This document shows, one piece after another, positions 26,225-35,952 of a stretch of 64,000 bases of DNA. Within the stretch, counting starts at the first letter, position 1. Every line of letters starts with the position of its first letter. The stretch covers positions 26,220 through 90,219 of the forward strand of contig NZ_JBHMQT010000041.1 of assembly GCF_042435035.1 (NCBI RefSeq), given 5' to 3'. The notes under the pieces are model-generated. The model was not told where the DNA came from. It made no database searches and saw only the letters and a list, made by a program, of their open reading frames with translations. The position numbers and the translations under genes are program-made. The stretch is from Sphaerimonospora cavernae. Lineage in GTDB: Bacteria > Actinomycetota > Actinomycetes > Streptosporangiales > Streptosporangiaceae.

Positions 26225-26809
26225 TCAGAGACGGGCGGCCGACGGCAGATCTGCCGGGTCGGCCACCGGCCAGGCCAGCGGGTCGGGGCCGAGCGAGACG
26301 AGCAGCGGCAACTGCTCCCCGGCCCACGGGGAGATCGGTATGTCGCCGCTCAGGACCTCGTCGACGTACTGCTTCCAGGGCAGCCAGCGGGCCGCGCCGA
26401 CCTCCTCCGGGTTGGGCGTGGCATCCGACGAGGCGAGGACACGGAAGACGGGGCACATCTCGTTCTCCACGATCCCGTTGTCCATCACGGCGCGGTAGGC
26501 GAAGCGTGGCAGCAGCAGATCGACGGAGTCCACCCGCAGCCCCAACTCGAAGGAGAGCCGGCGCATCACCGCCGACCGGACCGGTTCGCCCGGCAGCGGG
26601 TGCCCGCAGCAGCTGTTGGTCCACTGGTCCGGCCAGGTGAGCTTGTGCCCGGCCCGCCGGGTCAGCAGCACCTGCCCGTGCTCGTCGAAGACGTAGCTGG
26701 AGAACGCGAGATGGAGCGGGGTCTCGGCGCCATGGATCGTCCACTTGGAAGCGGTGCCGATCGGGTTGCCCTCACCGTCGAGCAGTACGACATGTTCGTC
26801 AGCGGTCAC
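26225..26809 (-). CDS. idi: Isopentenyl-diphosphate delta-isomerase (type I)
   Basis: Interconverts IPP and DMAPP for isoprenoid synthesis. The 194-residue Nudix-fold protein has the type I signature WTNSCCGHPLPGE with the catalytic cysteine, and a metal-site region ENEMCPVFRV with the catalytic glutamates. GTG start 7 nt after TAGTCT (26817-26822, minus strand), so a leaderless mRNA is predicted. Divergent from an MFS transporter. Whether the cell uses the MEP pathway cannot be told from here. Confidence 0.95.
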   Translation of the reverse strand: MTADEHVVLLDGEGNPIGTASKWTIHGAETPLHLAFSSYVFDEHGQVLLTRRAGHKLTWPDQWTNSCCGHPLPGEPVRSAVMRRLSFELGLRVDSVDLLLPRFAYRAVMDNGIVENEMCPVFRVLASSDATPNPEEVGAARWLPWKQYVDEVLSGDIPISPWAGEQLPLLVSLGPDPLAWPVADPADLPSAARL

Positions 26810-26891
26810 GCCTCCGAGACTACGTGATCATGTTCTCATCTCAGGGATGTTCCCGATATCCGTGACCTGATCGCCCGCGTAGGCTGTGTGC

Positions 26892-28208
26892 GTGTCCTTC
26901 GTCTCGGATCTGCGCGTGCTCCTCGAGGGCCGGGACTTCCGCCGGCTTTTCGGCACCCGTCTCGTGTCGCAGTTCTCGGACGGGATCTTCCAGTTCGCGG
27001 TGGCGGGTTACGCGTTCTTCAGCCCGGAAAAGCAGGCCACGGCCGCCGAGATGGCCGTGGCCATGGCCGTGCTGTTCCTGCCGTACAGCGTGTTCGGGCC
27101 CTTCGTCGGCGTCCTGATCGACCGCTGGTCGCGGCGGCAGATCCTGGTCGTCGCGCCCCTCGTGCGGGGAACACTGCTGCTGCTGACGGCCGGTCTGGTG
27201 GCCTTGAGCGTCCCGGACGAGGCCTTCTACGGCGCGGCCCTCGCCGTGCTCGCCGTGAACCGGTTCTTCCTCGCGGCGCTCGGGGCGTCACTGCCCCACG
27301 TGGTGCCGCCGGAACGACTCATCATGGCCAACGCCATCACCCCCACGTCGGGCACGGTCCTCACCGCCGTCGGCATGGGCGTCGCGTTCCTGCTCCGCCT
27401 GATCTTCGGTTCGGGTCACGGGGGCACGGCGGCACTGCTCGTGATCTCCGGCCTGTCCTTCGGCCTGTCCGCGATCATCGCGGCGACCATGGAGCGTTCC
27501 CTGCTCGGGCCGGCGTACGACGCGGCGCGACCCCCGGCCGGCGAAGCCGTACGGATCGTCCTGCGCGGCCTCGCCGACGGCGCCCGGCATGTCGTACGGC
27601 GGCGCAGAGCGGCCGCGACCCTGGGCGCCATGGCCACCTACCGGCTCCTGTTCGGGATGTCGCTGGCGATGGCGGTCATGCTCTATCGCTACTACTTCAC
27701 GACCGACGACGTGGATGCCGCGCTCAAGGGCATCACGCTGGTCGGCGCGGCGACGGGCGTCGGCTTCTTCCTGGCCATGCCGGTCACGCCGTGGGCGACC
27801 GACCGGTTCCGGATCGAGACGTGGGTTCCCGCCATGCTCACCGCCTGCGGGGTGGTGGAGTTCACACTGTTCGCGACCTTCCATGAGTGGGCGTTCATCG
27901 TCGCGGGCCTGCTGCTGGGCGTCGCCGGGCAGAGCGTGAAAATCTGCGCCGACACCGTCGTACAGCGGGATGTGGACGACGCCTACCTCGGCCGGATCTT
28001 CTCCATCTACGACATGCTGTTCAACGTCACGACCGTCATGGGCGCAGCGCTGGCGGCTGCGATGCTGCCACCGGACGGCAGGTCCTACCTGGCGCTGGGC
28101 GTGATCAGCGTCTGCTATCTGCTGGGCGCCCTGGCCTACCGGCTGATCGTCCCTGCCGCCGCCCCCGCGAGCCCGCCGTCGTCGCCGACTGAACGTCAGA
28201 CCGCCTGA
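26892..28208 (+). CDS. MFS transporter
   Basis: Major facilitator superfamily protein of 438 residues with about twelve helices. The loop 2-3 motif reads GVLIDRWSRRQILV, the normal position of the MFS signature, and the N terminus FRRLFGTRLVSQFSDGIFQ resembles EntS-like exporters. A GTG two codons earlier (26886) is possible, but the TAGGCT box at 26880-26885 and 6-nt spacing favour the chosen GTG as a leaderless start. No substrate can be assigned. It precedes bioA by about 50 nt on the same strand. Confidence 0.87.
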   Translation: MSFVSDLRVLLEGRDFRRLFGTRLVSQFSDGIFQFAVAGYAFFSPEKQATAAEMAVAMAVLFLPYSVFGPFVGVLIDRWSRRQILVVAPLVRGTLLLLTAGLVALSVPDEAFYGAALAVLAVNRFFLAALGASLPHVVPPERLIMANAITPTSGTVLTAVGMGVAFLLRLIFGSGHGGTAALLVISGLSFGLSAIIAATMERSLLGPAYDAARPPAGEAVRIVLRGLADGARHVVRRRRAAATLGAMATYRLLFGMSLAMAVMLYRYYFTTDDVDAALKGITLVGAATGVGFFLAMPVTPWATDRFRIETWVPAMLTACGVVEFTLFATFHEWAFIVAGLLLGVAGQSVKICADTVVQRDVDDAYLGRIFSIYDMLFNVTTVMGAALAAAMLPPDGRSYLALGVISVCYLLGALAYRLIVPAAAPASPPSSPTERQTA

Positions 28209-28261
28209 CGCCGTACGCATCCACCAGGGTCGGAACGTACGCCCAGGTTAGGGTGGGTGCC

Positions 28262-29533
28262 GTGGAAGCTGAGGACATCCTGCGACTGGACCGCGAGCAC
28301 GTCTGGCATCCGTACACCGCGGTGCCGTCCGGCGTGCCCGCGGCGGTGCCGTCCCACGTGCCCGTGCACGCGGTCCGCGCCGCCCATGGCGTACGGCTCA
28401 CGCTCACGGACGGCCGGGAGGTCGTCGACGGCATGTCGTCGTGGTGGGCGGCCATCCACGGGTACAACCACCCGAGGCTGAACCAGGCCATCCGCGACCA
28501 GCTCGACGACATGGCCCACGTCATGTTCGGCGGCCTCACCCACGAGCCCGCCGTACGGCTCGCGCGGACGCTGGTCGAGCTGACCGGGCTGGACCGCGTC
28601 TTTCTGGCCGACTCCGGCTCGGTGGCCGTCGAGGTCGCGATCAAGATGGCCCTGCAGTACGCGGCGTCGACCGGCCACCCCGGCCGGACCAGGCTGTTCA
28701 CCGTCCGGGGCGGCTACCACGGCGACACGTTCGGCGCGATGGCGGCCTGCGATCCGGTGAACGGCATGCACCACCTGTTCTCCGGCGTGCTGCCGAGCCA
28801 CGTCTTCGGACCTGTTCCACCGGCCGGGTACGACGAGGCCTACCTGGCGGAGCTGTCCGCACTCGTGGCGGCGCACGCGGGCGAGCTGGCCGCGATCATC
28901 GTCGAGCCGATCGTGCAGGGCGCCGGAGGCATGCGCTTCTATCACCCGGCCTACCTGCGGCGGCTGCGCGAACTGGCCGACGAGCACGGCATCCTGCTGA
29001 TCGCCGACGAGATCGCGACCGGTTTCGGCCGCACCGGGGAGCTGTTCGGCTGCGACCACGCCGGGATCCGCCCCGACATCATGTGCCTGGGCAAGGCGCT
29101 GACCGGCGGATACCTGACGCTCGCCGCGACCCTGTGCACGGCGCCGGTGGCCGACGCCATCGGCGTGCTGATGCACGGGCCGACCTTCATGGGCAATCCG
29201 CTCGCGACGGCGGTCGCCGGCGCCTCACTCGACCTGCTGGGCGAGCGTCCGTGGCGGGAGGAGGTCAAGCGGATCGAGGCCGGGCTGCTCGACGGCCTCG
29301 CGCCGACCGCCGGGCACCCCGGGGTGCGTGACGTCCGGGTCCTCGGCGCGATCGGGGTGATCGAGATGGTCGACCCCGTCGATGTCGCCAAAATTCAGGA
29401 CATCGTGATGCGCCAGGGCGTCTGGCTCCGACCGTTCGGCCACCTGATCTACACGATGCCGCCCTACGCCTGCACCCCCGACGACATCACGACCATCACC
29501 AAAGCCATGGTCACCGCCGCCACATCAGGGTGA
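28262..29533 (+). CDS. bioA: Adenosylmethionine-8-amino-7-oxononanoate aminotransferase
   Basis: PLP enzyme of biotin synthesis making DAPA from KAPA with SAM as amino donor. The 423-residue class III aminotransferase begins LDREHVWHPYTA, the BioA hallmark, and has WWAAIHGYNHP, GGYHGDTFGAM, IADEIATGFGRTG and the PLP lysine in GKALTGGYL. GTG start 7 nt after TAGGGT (28249-28254). No other bio genes are nearby. Its stop codon abuts the convergent cca stop with no spacer. Confidence 0.93.
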   Translation: MEAEDILRLDREHVWHPYTAVPSGVPAAVPSHVPVHAVRAAHGVRLTLTDGREVVDGMSSWWAAIHGYNHPRLNQAIRDQLDDMAHVMFGGLTHEPAVRLARTLVELTGLDRVFLADSGSVAVEVAIKMALQYAASTGHPGRTRLFTVRGGYHGDTFGAMAACDPVNGMHHLFSGVLPSHVFGPVPPAGYDEAYLAELSALVAAHAGELAAIIVEPIVQGAGGMRFYHPAYLRRLRELADEHGILLIADEIATGFGRTGELFGCDHAGIRPDIMCLGKALTGGYLTLAATLCTAPVADAIGVLMHGPTFMGNPLATAVAGASLDLLGERPWREEVKRIEAGLLDGLAPTAGHPGVRDVRVLGAIGVIEMVDPVDVAKIQDIVMRQGVWLRPFGHLIYTMPPYACTPDDITTITKAMVTAATSG

Positions 29534-30970
29534 TCATGGCAGGAGGTCGTTGTCGCGGGCCCACTTGAGCAGGGACTCGCGGGCGGCCTCCTTGCCGATC
29601 ACCCCTTCATCCATGCGGATCTCCAGCATGTGCTTGTAGGCCTGGCCGATCACAGGGCCCGGGGGGAGCCCGAGGATCTCCTGGATCTCGTTGCCGTCCA
29701 GCTCCGGCCGGATCTTGGCGAGCTCCTCCTCCTCCGCCAGCCGGGCGATGCGCTCCTCGAGCTGGTCGTAGGTCCGCGACAGCGCCGCCGCCTTGCGCTT
29801 GTTGCGGGTCGTGCAGTCGGCCCTGGTCAGCTTGTGCAGCCGCTCCAGCAGGTGCCCGGCGTCGCGCACGTACCGCCGGACCGCGCTGTCGGTCCACCCC
29901 GCCGTGCCGTACCCGTGGAAGCGCAGGTGCAGCTCCACCAGCCGCGACACGTCGGCCACGACGTCTTTGGGGAAGCGCAGCTCGGTCAGCCGCTTCTTCG
30001 TCATCTGCGCCCCCACCACCTCGTGATGGTGGAACGAGACCCGGCCGCCCGGCTCGTTGCGGCGGGTCTTCGGCTTGCCGATGTCGTGCAGCAGCGCGGC
30101 CCACCGCAGCACCCGGTCCGGGCCGCCGGTCTCCAGGCCGATGGCCTGCTCGAGCACGATCAGCGTGTGCTCGTAGACGTCCTTGTGCCGATGGTGCTCG
30201 TCGATCTCCAGCCGGAGCTTCGGCAGCTCGGGCAGGACGTGGGCGGCCAGACCGGTCTCGACGAGCAGCGACAGCCCGGCTCGCGGCCGCGCCCCCAGCA
30301 GCAGCTTGTCGAGTTCGTCCCGGATGCGCTCGGCGGACACGATCTCGATCCGGCCCGCCATTTCGGCCATCGCCTCGACCACTCCGGCGTCCACGCTGAA
30401 GCCGAGCTGTGAGGCGAACCTGGCGGCCCGCAGCATGCGCAGCGGGTCGTCGTCGAACGACTGCTCCGGGCTGGCCGGCGTACGCAGCACCTTCGCGGCG
30501 AGGTCGGGCAGCCCTCCGTGAGGGTCCACGAACTCGTGGCTCGGCAGCCGGACCGCCATCGCGTTGACCGCGAAGTCACGGCGGGCGAGGTCGCCGTCGA
30601 GCGTGTCGCCGTACTCCACGTCGGGCTTGCGCGACGCCGGATCGTACGACTCGGTGCGATATGTGGTGATCTCGAGCAGCCAGCCGCCTTTGCGGACGCC
30701 GACGGTGCCGAAGTCGATCCCGATCGTCCACACCGCGTCGGCCCAGTCTTTGACGATCTCCAGCACCTGTTCCGGACGGGCGTCCGTCGTCAGGTCGAGA
30801 TCGTTGCCGATGCGGCCGAGGAAGACGTCACGCACGGAGCCGCCGACCAGGGCCAGCTCGTGCCCGCGCGCCACGAACAGCTCGCCGAGTTCGTCGGCCA
30901 CGGGAGCGAGCCGACGAAACAGCTCGTCGACGGCTCGCCGCTGGCTCTCGGTCAGATTTGAAACGGACAC
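29534..30970 (-). CDS. cca: CCA tRNA nucleotidyltransferase
   Basis: Adds or repairs the 3' CCA of tRNAs. The 478-residue protein has the class II nucleotidyltransferase head (ALVGGSVRDVFLGR and NDLDLTTDARP with the metal-binding DxD), the RNA-binding neck beginning RMLRAARFASQLGF, and an HD domain with LLHDIGKPKTRR typical of the actinobacterial PcnA/Cca. GTG start with AAGGAC about 10 nt upstream; an upstream ATG would add 20 uncharacteristic residues. It matters here because the tRNA-Ile gene does not encode its CCA. Confidence 0.94.
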   Translation of the reverse strand: MSVSNLTESQRRAVDELFRRLAPVADELGELFVARGHELALVGGSVRDVFLGRIGNDLDLTTDARPEQVLEIVKDWADAVWTIGIDFGTVGVRKGGWLLEITTYRTESYDPASRKPDVEYGDTLDGDLARRDFAVNAMAVRLPSHEFVDPHGGLPDLAAKVLRTPASPEQSFDDDPLRMLRAARFASQLGFSVDAGVVEAMAEMAGRIEIVSAERIRDELDKLLLGARPRAGLSLLVETGLAAHVLPELPKLRLEIDEHHRHKDVYEHTLIVLEQAIGLETGGPDRVLRWAALLHDIGKPKTRRNEPGGRVSFHHHEVVGAQMTKKRLTELRFPKDVVADVSRLVELHLRFHGYGTAGWTDSAVRRYVRDAGHLLERLHKLTRADCTTRNKRKAAALSRTYDQLEERIARLAEEEELAKIRPELDGNEIQEILGLPPGPVIGQAYKHMLEIRMDEGVIGKEAARESLLKWARDNDLLP

Positions 30971-31115
30971 GGCTGGGTAGGTCCTTCGGTCACGGAACAG
31001 GTTCTCCCCCCGAATGCCCTTTGGTGTCACCTAGGGGAGACATACACCTAGCGAGCACCAGGGACACCCCCTGAGGTCGGTTCGGGAGCGCTGGACGACG
31101 CAAGGAGCACACGAG

Positions 31116-31652
31116 ATGAAGGACGCTCTCGCGATTCACCGCCGGCTCCTCGCCCGCCAGATCCACCATGAGATCGTACGTCTTCCGCGGCCCTTGACAT
31201 GCGCCGACGAACTCCCTGAGATGCTCGATGCGACTCCTGAGGCGTGTGCCCGCGTTTCCGTTTTCGAAGTGCCGACCCGCGGCCGCATGGAGCCGGTGGC
31301 CGTGGTCGGGGCCGTCGCCGCCCACCCCACGCCGCAGGCCGTCGGAGCGGTGCTGCACGCCCGTGACGTACGGCCGGCCTCGTCGTTCCTGGTGAACTCG
31401 GTCACCGACTATCCCGACCGGCTGGTCTGCCCGCTGCTGCTCCCCGACGATCTCAGGGTCCTCGTCGACCAGCGCATGGTCGAGCATCTCGATCCGGGCG
31501 AATTCGTGCACACCCCCACGGGCGAGCGCCGTACGGCGCTGCGGATCCGGGCATTTCACCTTTTCAACCTGATATCGGGCAAGCGTGTAGATCTTGAAAC
31601 AGCACGTCGGACGGGACTCGTGAGGCTGGCCAGTCCTATGCGGACGGCATAG
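31116..31652 (+). CDS. YbaK/ProX-like aminoacyl-tRNA deacylase domain protein
   Basis: A 178-residue protein with a YbaK/prolyl-tRNA-synthetase-associated fold: MVEHLDPGEFVHTPTGERRT in the C-terminal half and the lysine-free motif VNSVTDYPDRLVCPLLLP. Members clear mischarged tRNAs or have unknown roles. ATG with AAGGAG upstream. It sits between cca and the DUF6049 gene, giving it a tRNA-related neighbour, but the biochemical role is not established from sequence. Confidence 0.75.
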   Translation: MKDALAIHRRLLARQIHHEIVRLPRPLTCADELPEMLDATPEACARVSVFEVPTRGRMEPVAVVGAVAAHPTPQAVGAVLHARDVRPASSFLVNSVTDYPDRLVCPLLLPDDLRVLVDQRMVEHLDPGEFVHTPTGERRTALRIRAFHLFNLISGKRVDLETARRTGLVRLASPMRTA

Positions 31653-31656
31653 GCCA

Positions 31657-31702
31657 TAGCATTCTGGGCGTGCGCCGTTCCTCATCGCCGGCCCGCGCAT
31701 GA
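31657..31702 (+). promoter_or_regulatory. Promoter and 10-codon leader ORF before the DUF6049 gene
   Basis: TAGCAT (31657-31662) is followed after 7 nt by GTG at 31670, which opens the mini-ORF VRRSSSPARA. Its TGA overlaps the ATG of the DUF6049 gene (ATGA), so translation of the leader could feed the main gene. Confidence 0.45.
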
Positions 31703-34017
31703 TCCGTAAGGCCGCGCTGCTGACCCTGCTGACCGCCGTGCTCGCTCCCGCGGGCATGGCCGGTACGGCTGTCGCCGCTTCGAGCCGCCATGCGGCGGGC
31801 ACGGCTGCCGTGACCGCGGTGGCCGCCACGGCGCCGATGGACCCCCTCGTCGTGGAGAAGGTCACGCCGGAGATCCCACGTGAGGCCGCCACATCCATCA
31901 CGATCTCCGGCACCGTGACCGGGACGCCCCAGTCGTCGGTACAGGTCCGGATCCATTACTCGCCGGGCCGGCCGTTCGCGACGCGGGCCGAGCTGGCGAC
32001 CTTCCTGGGCGACGACGGTTACGTCACGACGAACTGGCGGACGAAGATCCAGGTCACCCAGCTCGACCAGTCGGGGAAGCTGCCCTTCGAGTTCAGCGTG
32101 ACGCCGCAGGAGCTGGGCATGTCACGCGCCGGGGTCTTTCCCCTGGCCATCGAGGTCCTCGACGCCGTGACCGGACAGCGGGTCGCGATCGACCGGACGG
32201 TCCTGCCGTACGTGCCCGCGGACGCCGAGCAGATCCCCAAGGTCAGGCTGGCACTCGCGATGCCGATCGTCGACCGTCCCCACCGGGCGGACGACAGCAC
32301 GTTCATGGACGACGACCTGCGCGGATCGGTCGCCTCCGGCCGCCTGGCCAACCTGCTGAAGCTGGTCAAGACGAGCCACGAGACCGTGACCTGGTTCGTC
32401 GATCCCGCCCTGCTGGAGGACGTGCGCCTGACGTCCGCCGGGTCGTACACGATCAAGACGAGCGACGGCATCCGGCGCGCGGCCGCCGACCCCGCGGCCG
32501 GCAAGTGGCTCGACGACCTGCGCACCGCCCTGTCCGGCAAGCCGGTGCTGGCCACGCCGTACGCCGATCCGGACCTGGCGGCGCTGGTGCACAACAAGCT
32601 GGACGAGCCCGCCGTCGCGGCGATACGGCGGGGCTCGAGCGTGGCCTCCGATGTGCTCGGCAGGGAGGTCCCGACATCTACGACATGGCCCGCCGGCGGG
32701 CGGCTCGACCGCGACACCCTCGACGAACTGGCGATGTCCGGGGTGAAGTCGGTCCTGCTGTCCGGCGACGCGTTCCTGTCGCCGCCCCCGGACGACACCG
32801 GAACCGCCCAAACCGGGACACCACAGACCGGCACCACCCCGTCCACGCCCGACGCCGCGCTGCGGGTCGACACCGTGGCCGAGACCCCGGTGACCGCGCT
32901 GCTCACCGACCCCGCCCTGGGCCAGATCCTCGGCGCCGACGTCTCCGCCGCCGGCGGCGCCATGCTGGCCCGTCAGCGGTTCCTCGGCGAGACCGCGATG
33001 ATCGCCTTCGAGGAGACCGGCCAGCCGGGACAGGAGGGACAGGCGGGACAGGCGGCGGAGCCGGGGCGCGCTCAGCCGGCCCGGACGGTCGTCGCCGTGC
33101 CCGAGACACGGACCTGGAACCCCGACCCCGCGTTCGTTTCCTCCCTGCTGCAGGCGGCCGCCGGCGCCCCCTGGCTGCGGATGACTTCGCTCGACTCGGT
33201 GAAGCCGACCCGGGCGGCACGCTCCGATTTCAGCTACACCGACCAGGACAGGCAGGCCGAGCTGCGCAACTCCTACCTGGGCACGGTGCGCAGGCTCGGG
33301 CAGGAAGCCGACGCGGTGTCCACGGTCACCACGAAGCATGACCAGCTCTTCCACGGGGCCATCCTGCGGCTGACCGCGGCCGCATGGCGGACCGACCGCA
33401 AGCGGGCGCACGCCTTCGCCAAGCAGGTGGAGTCCTCGATCGACGACCGCCTCCGCAGGGTGTCGGTGATCGACACGCCCAGGGCCGTGGCCGGCGCGGA
33501 CGGCCAGGTGCCGGTCAGCGTGGCGAACAAGCTGGACAGCGACGTCACCATCAAGATCCGTGTGACGTCCGACGATGCGGCGCGCCTCGCGATCGACGTC
33601 TCGGGAGGGGTGTACGAGACCGAGCCCATCACCGTGCTGCGCGACCGCACCCAGCTCGTGAATGTGCCGGTGACCGTGCCGGGGGGTGGCGGAGGCGAGG
33701 CGACCATCTCCGTCCAGGTCCTGACGGCGGAGGGCAAGCGGTACGGCAAGGCGGTGCACGTGACCGTCCGGGCCACCGACTACACCGGCATCGCCGTCGT
33801 CATCGTGGGGGCCGCCCTGGTCATCATGCTGGCCGCGGTCGTGATGCGCATCCTGCGTCGCCGGTCACGCAGGGCCTTCCCGTTCAGCGCGCCCGATGGC
33901 GGCCCCGCGCCGCCGGACGCGACGCCATCCGATGCGGCACCGTCCGGTCAGGCGCCGCCCGGTCAGGCTCGGGCCGTACCGGTCGAGGTCGAGCGGGGGG
34001 ACAAGCCCCCGGCATAG
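31699..34017 (+). CDS. DUF6049-family secreted/membrane-anchored protein (Rv3909-like)
   Basis: A 772-residue exported protein: signal peptide about 1-27 ending near AGTAVAAS, a large extracytoplasmic region, one helix near 695-717 (GIAVVIVGAALVIMLAAVV) and a short basic, proline-rich cytoplasmic tail. No catalytic domain is recognised. The gene directly precedes murJ, as Rv3909 precedes Rv3910 in mycobacteria, which suggests a role at the cell wall. ATG start overlapped by a short leader ORF rather than preceded by a clear ribosome-binding site. A QPGQEGQAGQAAEPG patch is low complexity. Confidence 0.85.
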   Translation: MIRKAALLTLLTAVLAPAGMAGTAVAASSRHAAGTAAVTAVAATAPMDPLVVEKVTPEIPREAATSITISGTVTGTPQSSVQVRIHYSPGRPFATRAELATFLGDDGYVTTNWRTKIQVTQLDQSGKLPFEFSVTPQELGMSRAGVFPLAIEVLDAVTGQRVAIDRTVLPYVPADAEQIPKVRLALAMPIVDRPHRADDSTFMDDDLRGSVASGRLANLLKLVKTSHETVTWFVDPALLEDVRLTSAGSYTIKTSDGIRRAAADPAAGKWLDDLRTALSGKPVLATPYADPDLAALVHNKLDEPAVAAIRRGSSVASDVLGREVPTSTTWPAGGRLDRDTLDELAMSGVKSVLLSGDAFLSPPPDDTGTAQTGTPQTGTTPSTPDAALRVDTVAETPVTALLTDPALGQILGADVSAAGGAMLARQRFLGETAMIAFEETGQPGQEGQAGQAAEPGRAQPARTVVAVPETRTWNPDPAFVSSLLQAAAGAPWLRMTSLDSVKPTRAARSDFSYTDQDRQAELRNSYLGTVRRLGQEADAVSTVTTKHDQLFHGAILRLTAAAWRTDRKRAHAFAKQVESSIDDRLRRVSVIDTPRAVAGADGQVPVSVANKLDSDVTIKIRVTSDDAARLAIDVSGGVYETEPITVLRDRTQLVNVPVTVPGGGGGEATISVQVLTAEGKRYGKAVHVTVRATDYTGIAVVIVGAALVIMLAAVVMRILRRRSRRAFPFSAPDGGPAPPDATPSDAAPSGQAPPGQARAVPVEVERGDKPPA

Positions 34018-34079
34018 TTGGTCGTGGTCGCCGAAGGAGTCCTCGGCGAAGGCCGTCCGTCGCGAGCTGAAGGAATGAC

Positions 34080-35678
34080 ATGAGCAGGATGCTCCGAGCC
34101 GGTGCGATCATGGCGGCCGGCACGATGGTCTCGCGGCTCACCGGCTTCCTCCGTACGGCACTGCTCGCGGCGGCCATCGGCACCTGGGCGCTCGGCGACG
34201 CCTACAACGCGGCCTACATGATCCCGCTCATCCTGTTCGATCTCCTGCTGCAGGGCGTGCTGAGCAGCGTGATCGTCCCACTGATCGTCCGGGCGCAGCA
34301 GAACGACTCCGACGGCGGGCAGGCCTTCGAGCAGCGACTGATGACGCTGGCGGTGGTCGTGCTGGCCGGGGTCGCCGTGGTCGGCGTGCTACTCGCCCAT
34401 CCGATCATGGAGCTCTACACGGCGGCGAACTGGTCGGCGCACAAGGTCGACGTGGCCGCCACGCTGGCGAGGTTCCTGCTGCCGCAGATCGCGCTCCTCG
34501 GCATCGGGGCCATGGCCGGGGCGATCCTGAACACCCGCGACAGGTTCGGCGCCCCCATGTGGGCACCGGTACTCAACAACATCGTGCAGATCGGCATGCT
34601 GGTCGCCTACCTGAAGATCGGCACAGCCGACATCGAGAAGGTGACCTACGGGCAGCTCGCGCTGCTGGGGCTCGGCACCACGGCGGGCATCGTCGCCCAG
34701 ACGATCGTGCTCGTCATCGCGCTGCACCGGGTCGGGTTCCGGTTCCGGCCGCGGCTGGACCTGCGCGGCAGCGGCCTCGGTCAGGCGGCCAGGATGGCGG
34801 TCTGGACGTTCGTCTATGTCGGCGTGACCCAGGTCGGTTTCTGGGTGACGACCAAGCTCTCCACGGGGGCAGGCGGCCAGGCGGCGGGAGCCGGCAACAG
34901 CGCCTACGCCTACGCCTACCAACTCTTCCAGCTCCCGTACGGAATCATCGCGGTGTCGGTGATCACGGCGATGCTGCCGCGGATGAGCAGGTACGTCGCC
35001 GAGGGGGACCTGGACTCCGCGCGCGCGGAGTTCGCCTCGGGGGTGCGGCTGGTGTCAGCGGTGATCGTCCCGTCGAGCCTGCTGCTGCTGGTGCTCGGCC
35101 CGGCGGTCACCACAGTGATCTTCTCGTGGGGGCGCATGACCGTGGACAGCGCCCTGTACATCGGCTATGTGCTGATGGTCTTCGGGCTCGCGCTGGTGCC
35201 GTTCTCGATCTTCCAGCTTCTACTGCGGGTCTTCTACAGCTTCGGCGACACCCGTACCCCGGCCGCCATCGCCGGGGTAAATGTCGCGATAAGCGCAACT
35301 TTAAGCCTCATCGCGTATTTCGTTCTTCCGGTGCGGTACATCGTGATCGGAATGGCGTTCTCTTTCTTGATCACGTATGTCATCGGGAGTGGGGTCGCGT
35401 GGACGCTGGCGAGCCGGCGGACCGGCGGGCTGGGCGGCCGGGAGGTCATGGCCGGACTGTCGAGGATGTTCGTCGCGGCGATCCCGGCTTCCGCGGTCGC
35501 GCTGGCCGTGCTCTGGCTGGTCCGGGAGATCGCCGGGATCACCGCGGTCAGCTCGGCGGTCGTCCTCGCCGTGGGCGGCGGGGCGGGCCTGCTGCTCTAC
35601 CTGCTGACAGCCCATCGGATGCGGGTCCCCGAGGTCGGTTCCATCATTGGACTTGTGGCGAGCCGGGTAGGACGGTAG
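34080..35678 (+). CDS. murJ: Lipid II flippase MurJ
   Basis: MOP-superfamily flippase of 532 residues moving lipid II across the membrane for peptidoglycan synthesis. It has about fourteen helices, with the N-terminal motif GTMVSRLTGFLRTALLAAAIG and the conserved FDLLLQGVLSSVIVPL and YQLFQLPYGIIAVSV segments. It lacks the C-terminal pseudokinase fused to MurJ in mycobacteria; that module is encoded by the separate next gene. ATG start about 60 nt after the DUF6049 stop, so probably one operon. Confidence 0.95.
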   Translation: MSRMLRAGAIMAAGTMVSRLTGFLRTALLAAAIGTWALGDAYNAAYMIPLILFDLLLQGVLSSVIVPLIVRAQQNDSDGGQAFEQRLMTLAVVVLAGVAVVGVLLAHPIMELYTAANWSAHKVDVAATLARFLLPQIALLGIGAMAGAILNTRDRFGAPMWAPVLNNIVQIGMLVAYLKIGTADIEKVTYGQLALLGLGTTAGIVAQTIVLVIALHRVGFRFRPRLDLRGSGLGQAARMAVWTFVYVGVTQVGFWVTTKLSTGAGGQAAGAGNSAYAYAYQLFQLPYGIIAVSVITAMLPRMSRYVAEGDLDSARAEFASGVRLVSAVIVPSSLLLLVLGPAVTTVIFSWGRMTVDSALYIGYVLMVFGLALVPFSIFQLLLRVFYSFGDTRTPAAIAGVNVAISATLSLIAYFVLPVRYIVIGMAFSFLITYVIGSGVAWTLASRRTGGLGGREVMAGLSRMFVAAIPASAVALAVLWLVREIAGITAVSSAVVLAVGGGAGLLLYLLTAHRMRVPEVGSIIGLVASRVGR

Positions 35679-35777
35679 GAGTCCTCAAACGTGATCGACA
35701 GATCGAAGGCGGCCCGAATGTCCGATTCGGAGGTCTTCGATCGGGAAGGCGGGCAGGACCGGCATCCTACTGAGGAG

Positions 35778-35829
35778 TGCCCCGTATATCTTCGCCGCGG
35801 CCGCAGCAGGCAAGAAGATCTACGGGGCA
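35778..35829. repeat. Hairpin repeat, copy A
   Basis: A 16-bp stem with one mismatch (TGCCCCGTATATCTTC against GAAGATCTACGGGGCA) around a 20-nt loop. The segment CCGCAGCAGGCAAGAAG and the right arm are shared with copy B at 43.05 kb. It lies between murJ and the pseudokinase gene. Confidence 0.75.
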
Positions 35830-35952
35830 TGACCTAGCATGGTGCGCCTAGGAATCAACCGTTGAGAGCGGCGAGCGGAAGCGGGAAGGCGTGGGCGAAA
35901 CCACCCGGCATCGGCTGATACATGCCGATGGGCCGCGGATCGAGGCGGCCGC

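Noticed and set aside
25014..26744. Minus-strand open frame of 576 codons
   Set aside because: Antisense to ino1, overlapping idi out of frame.
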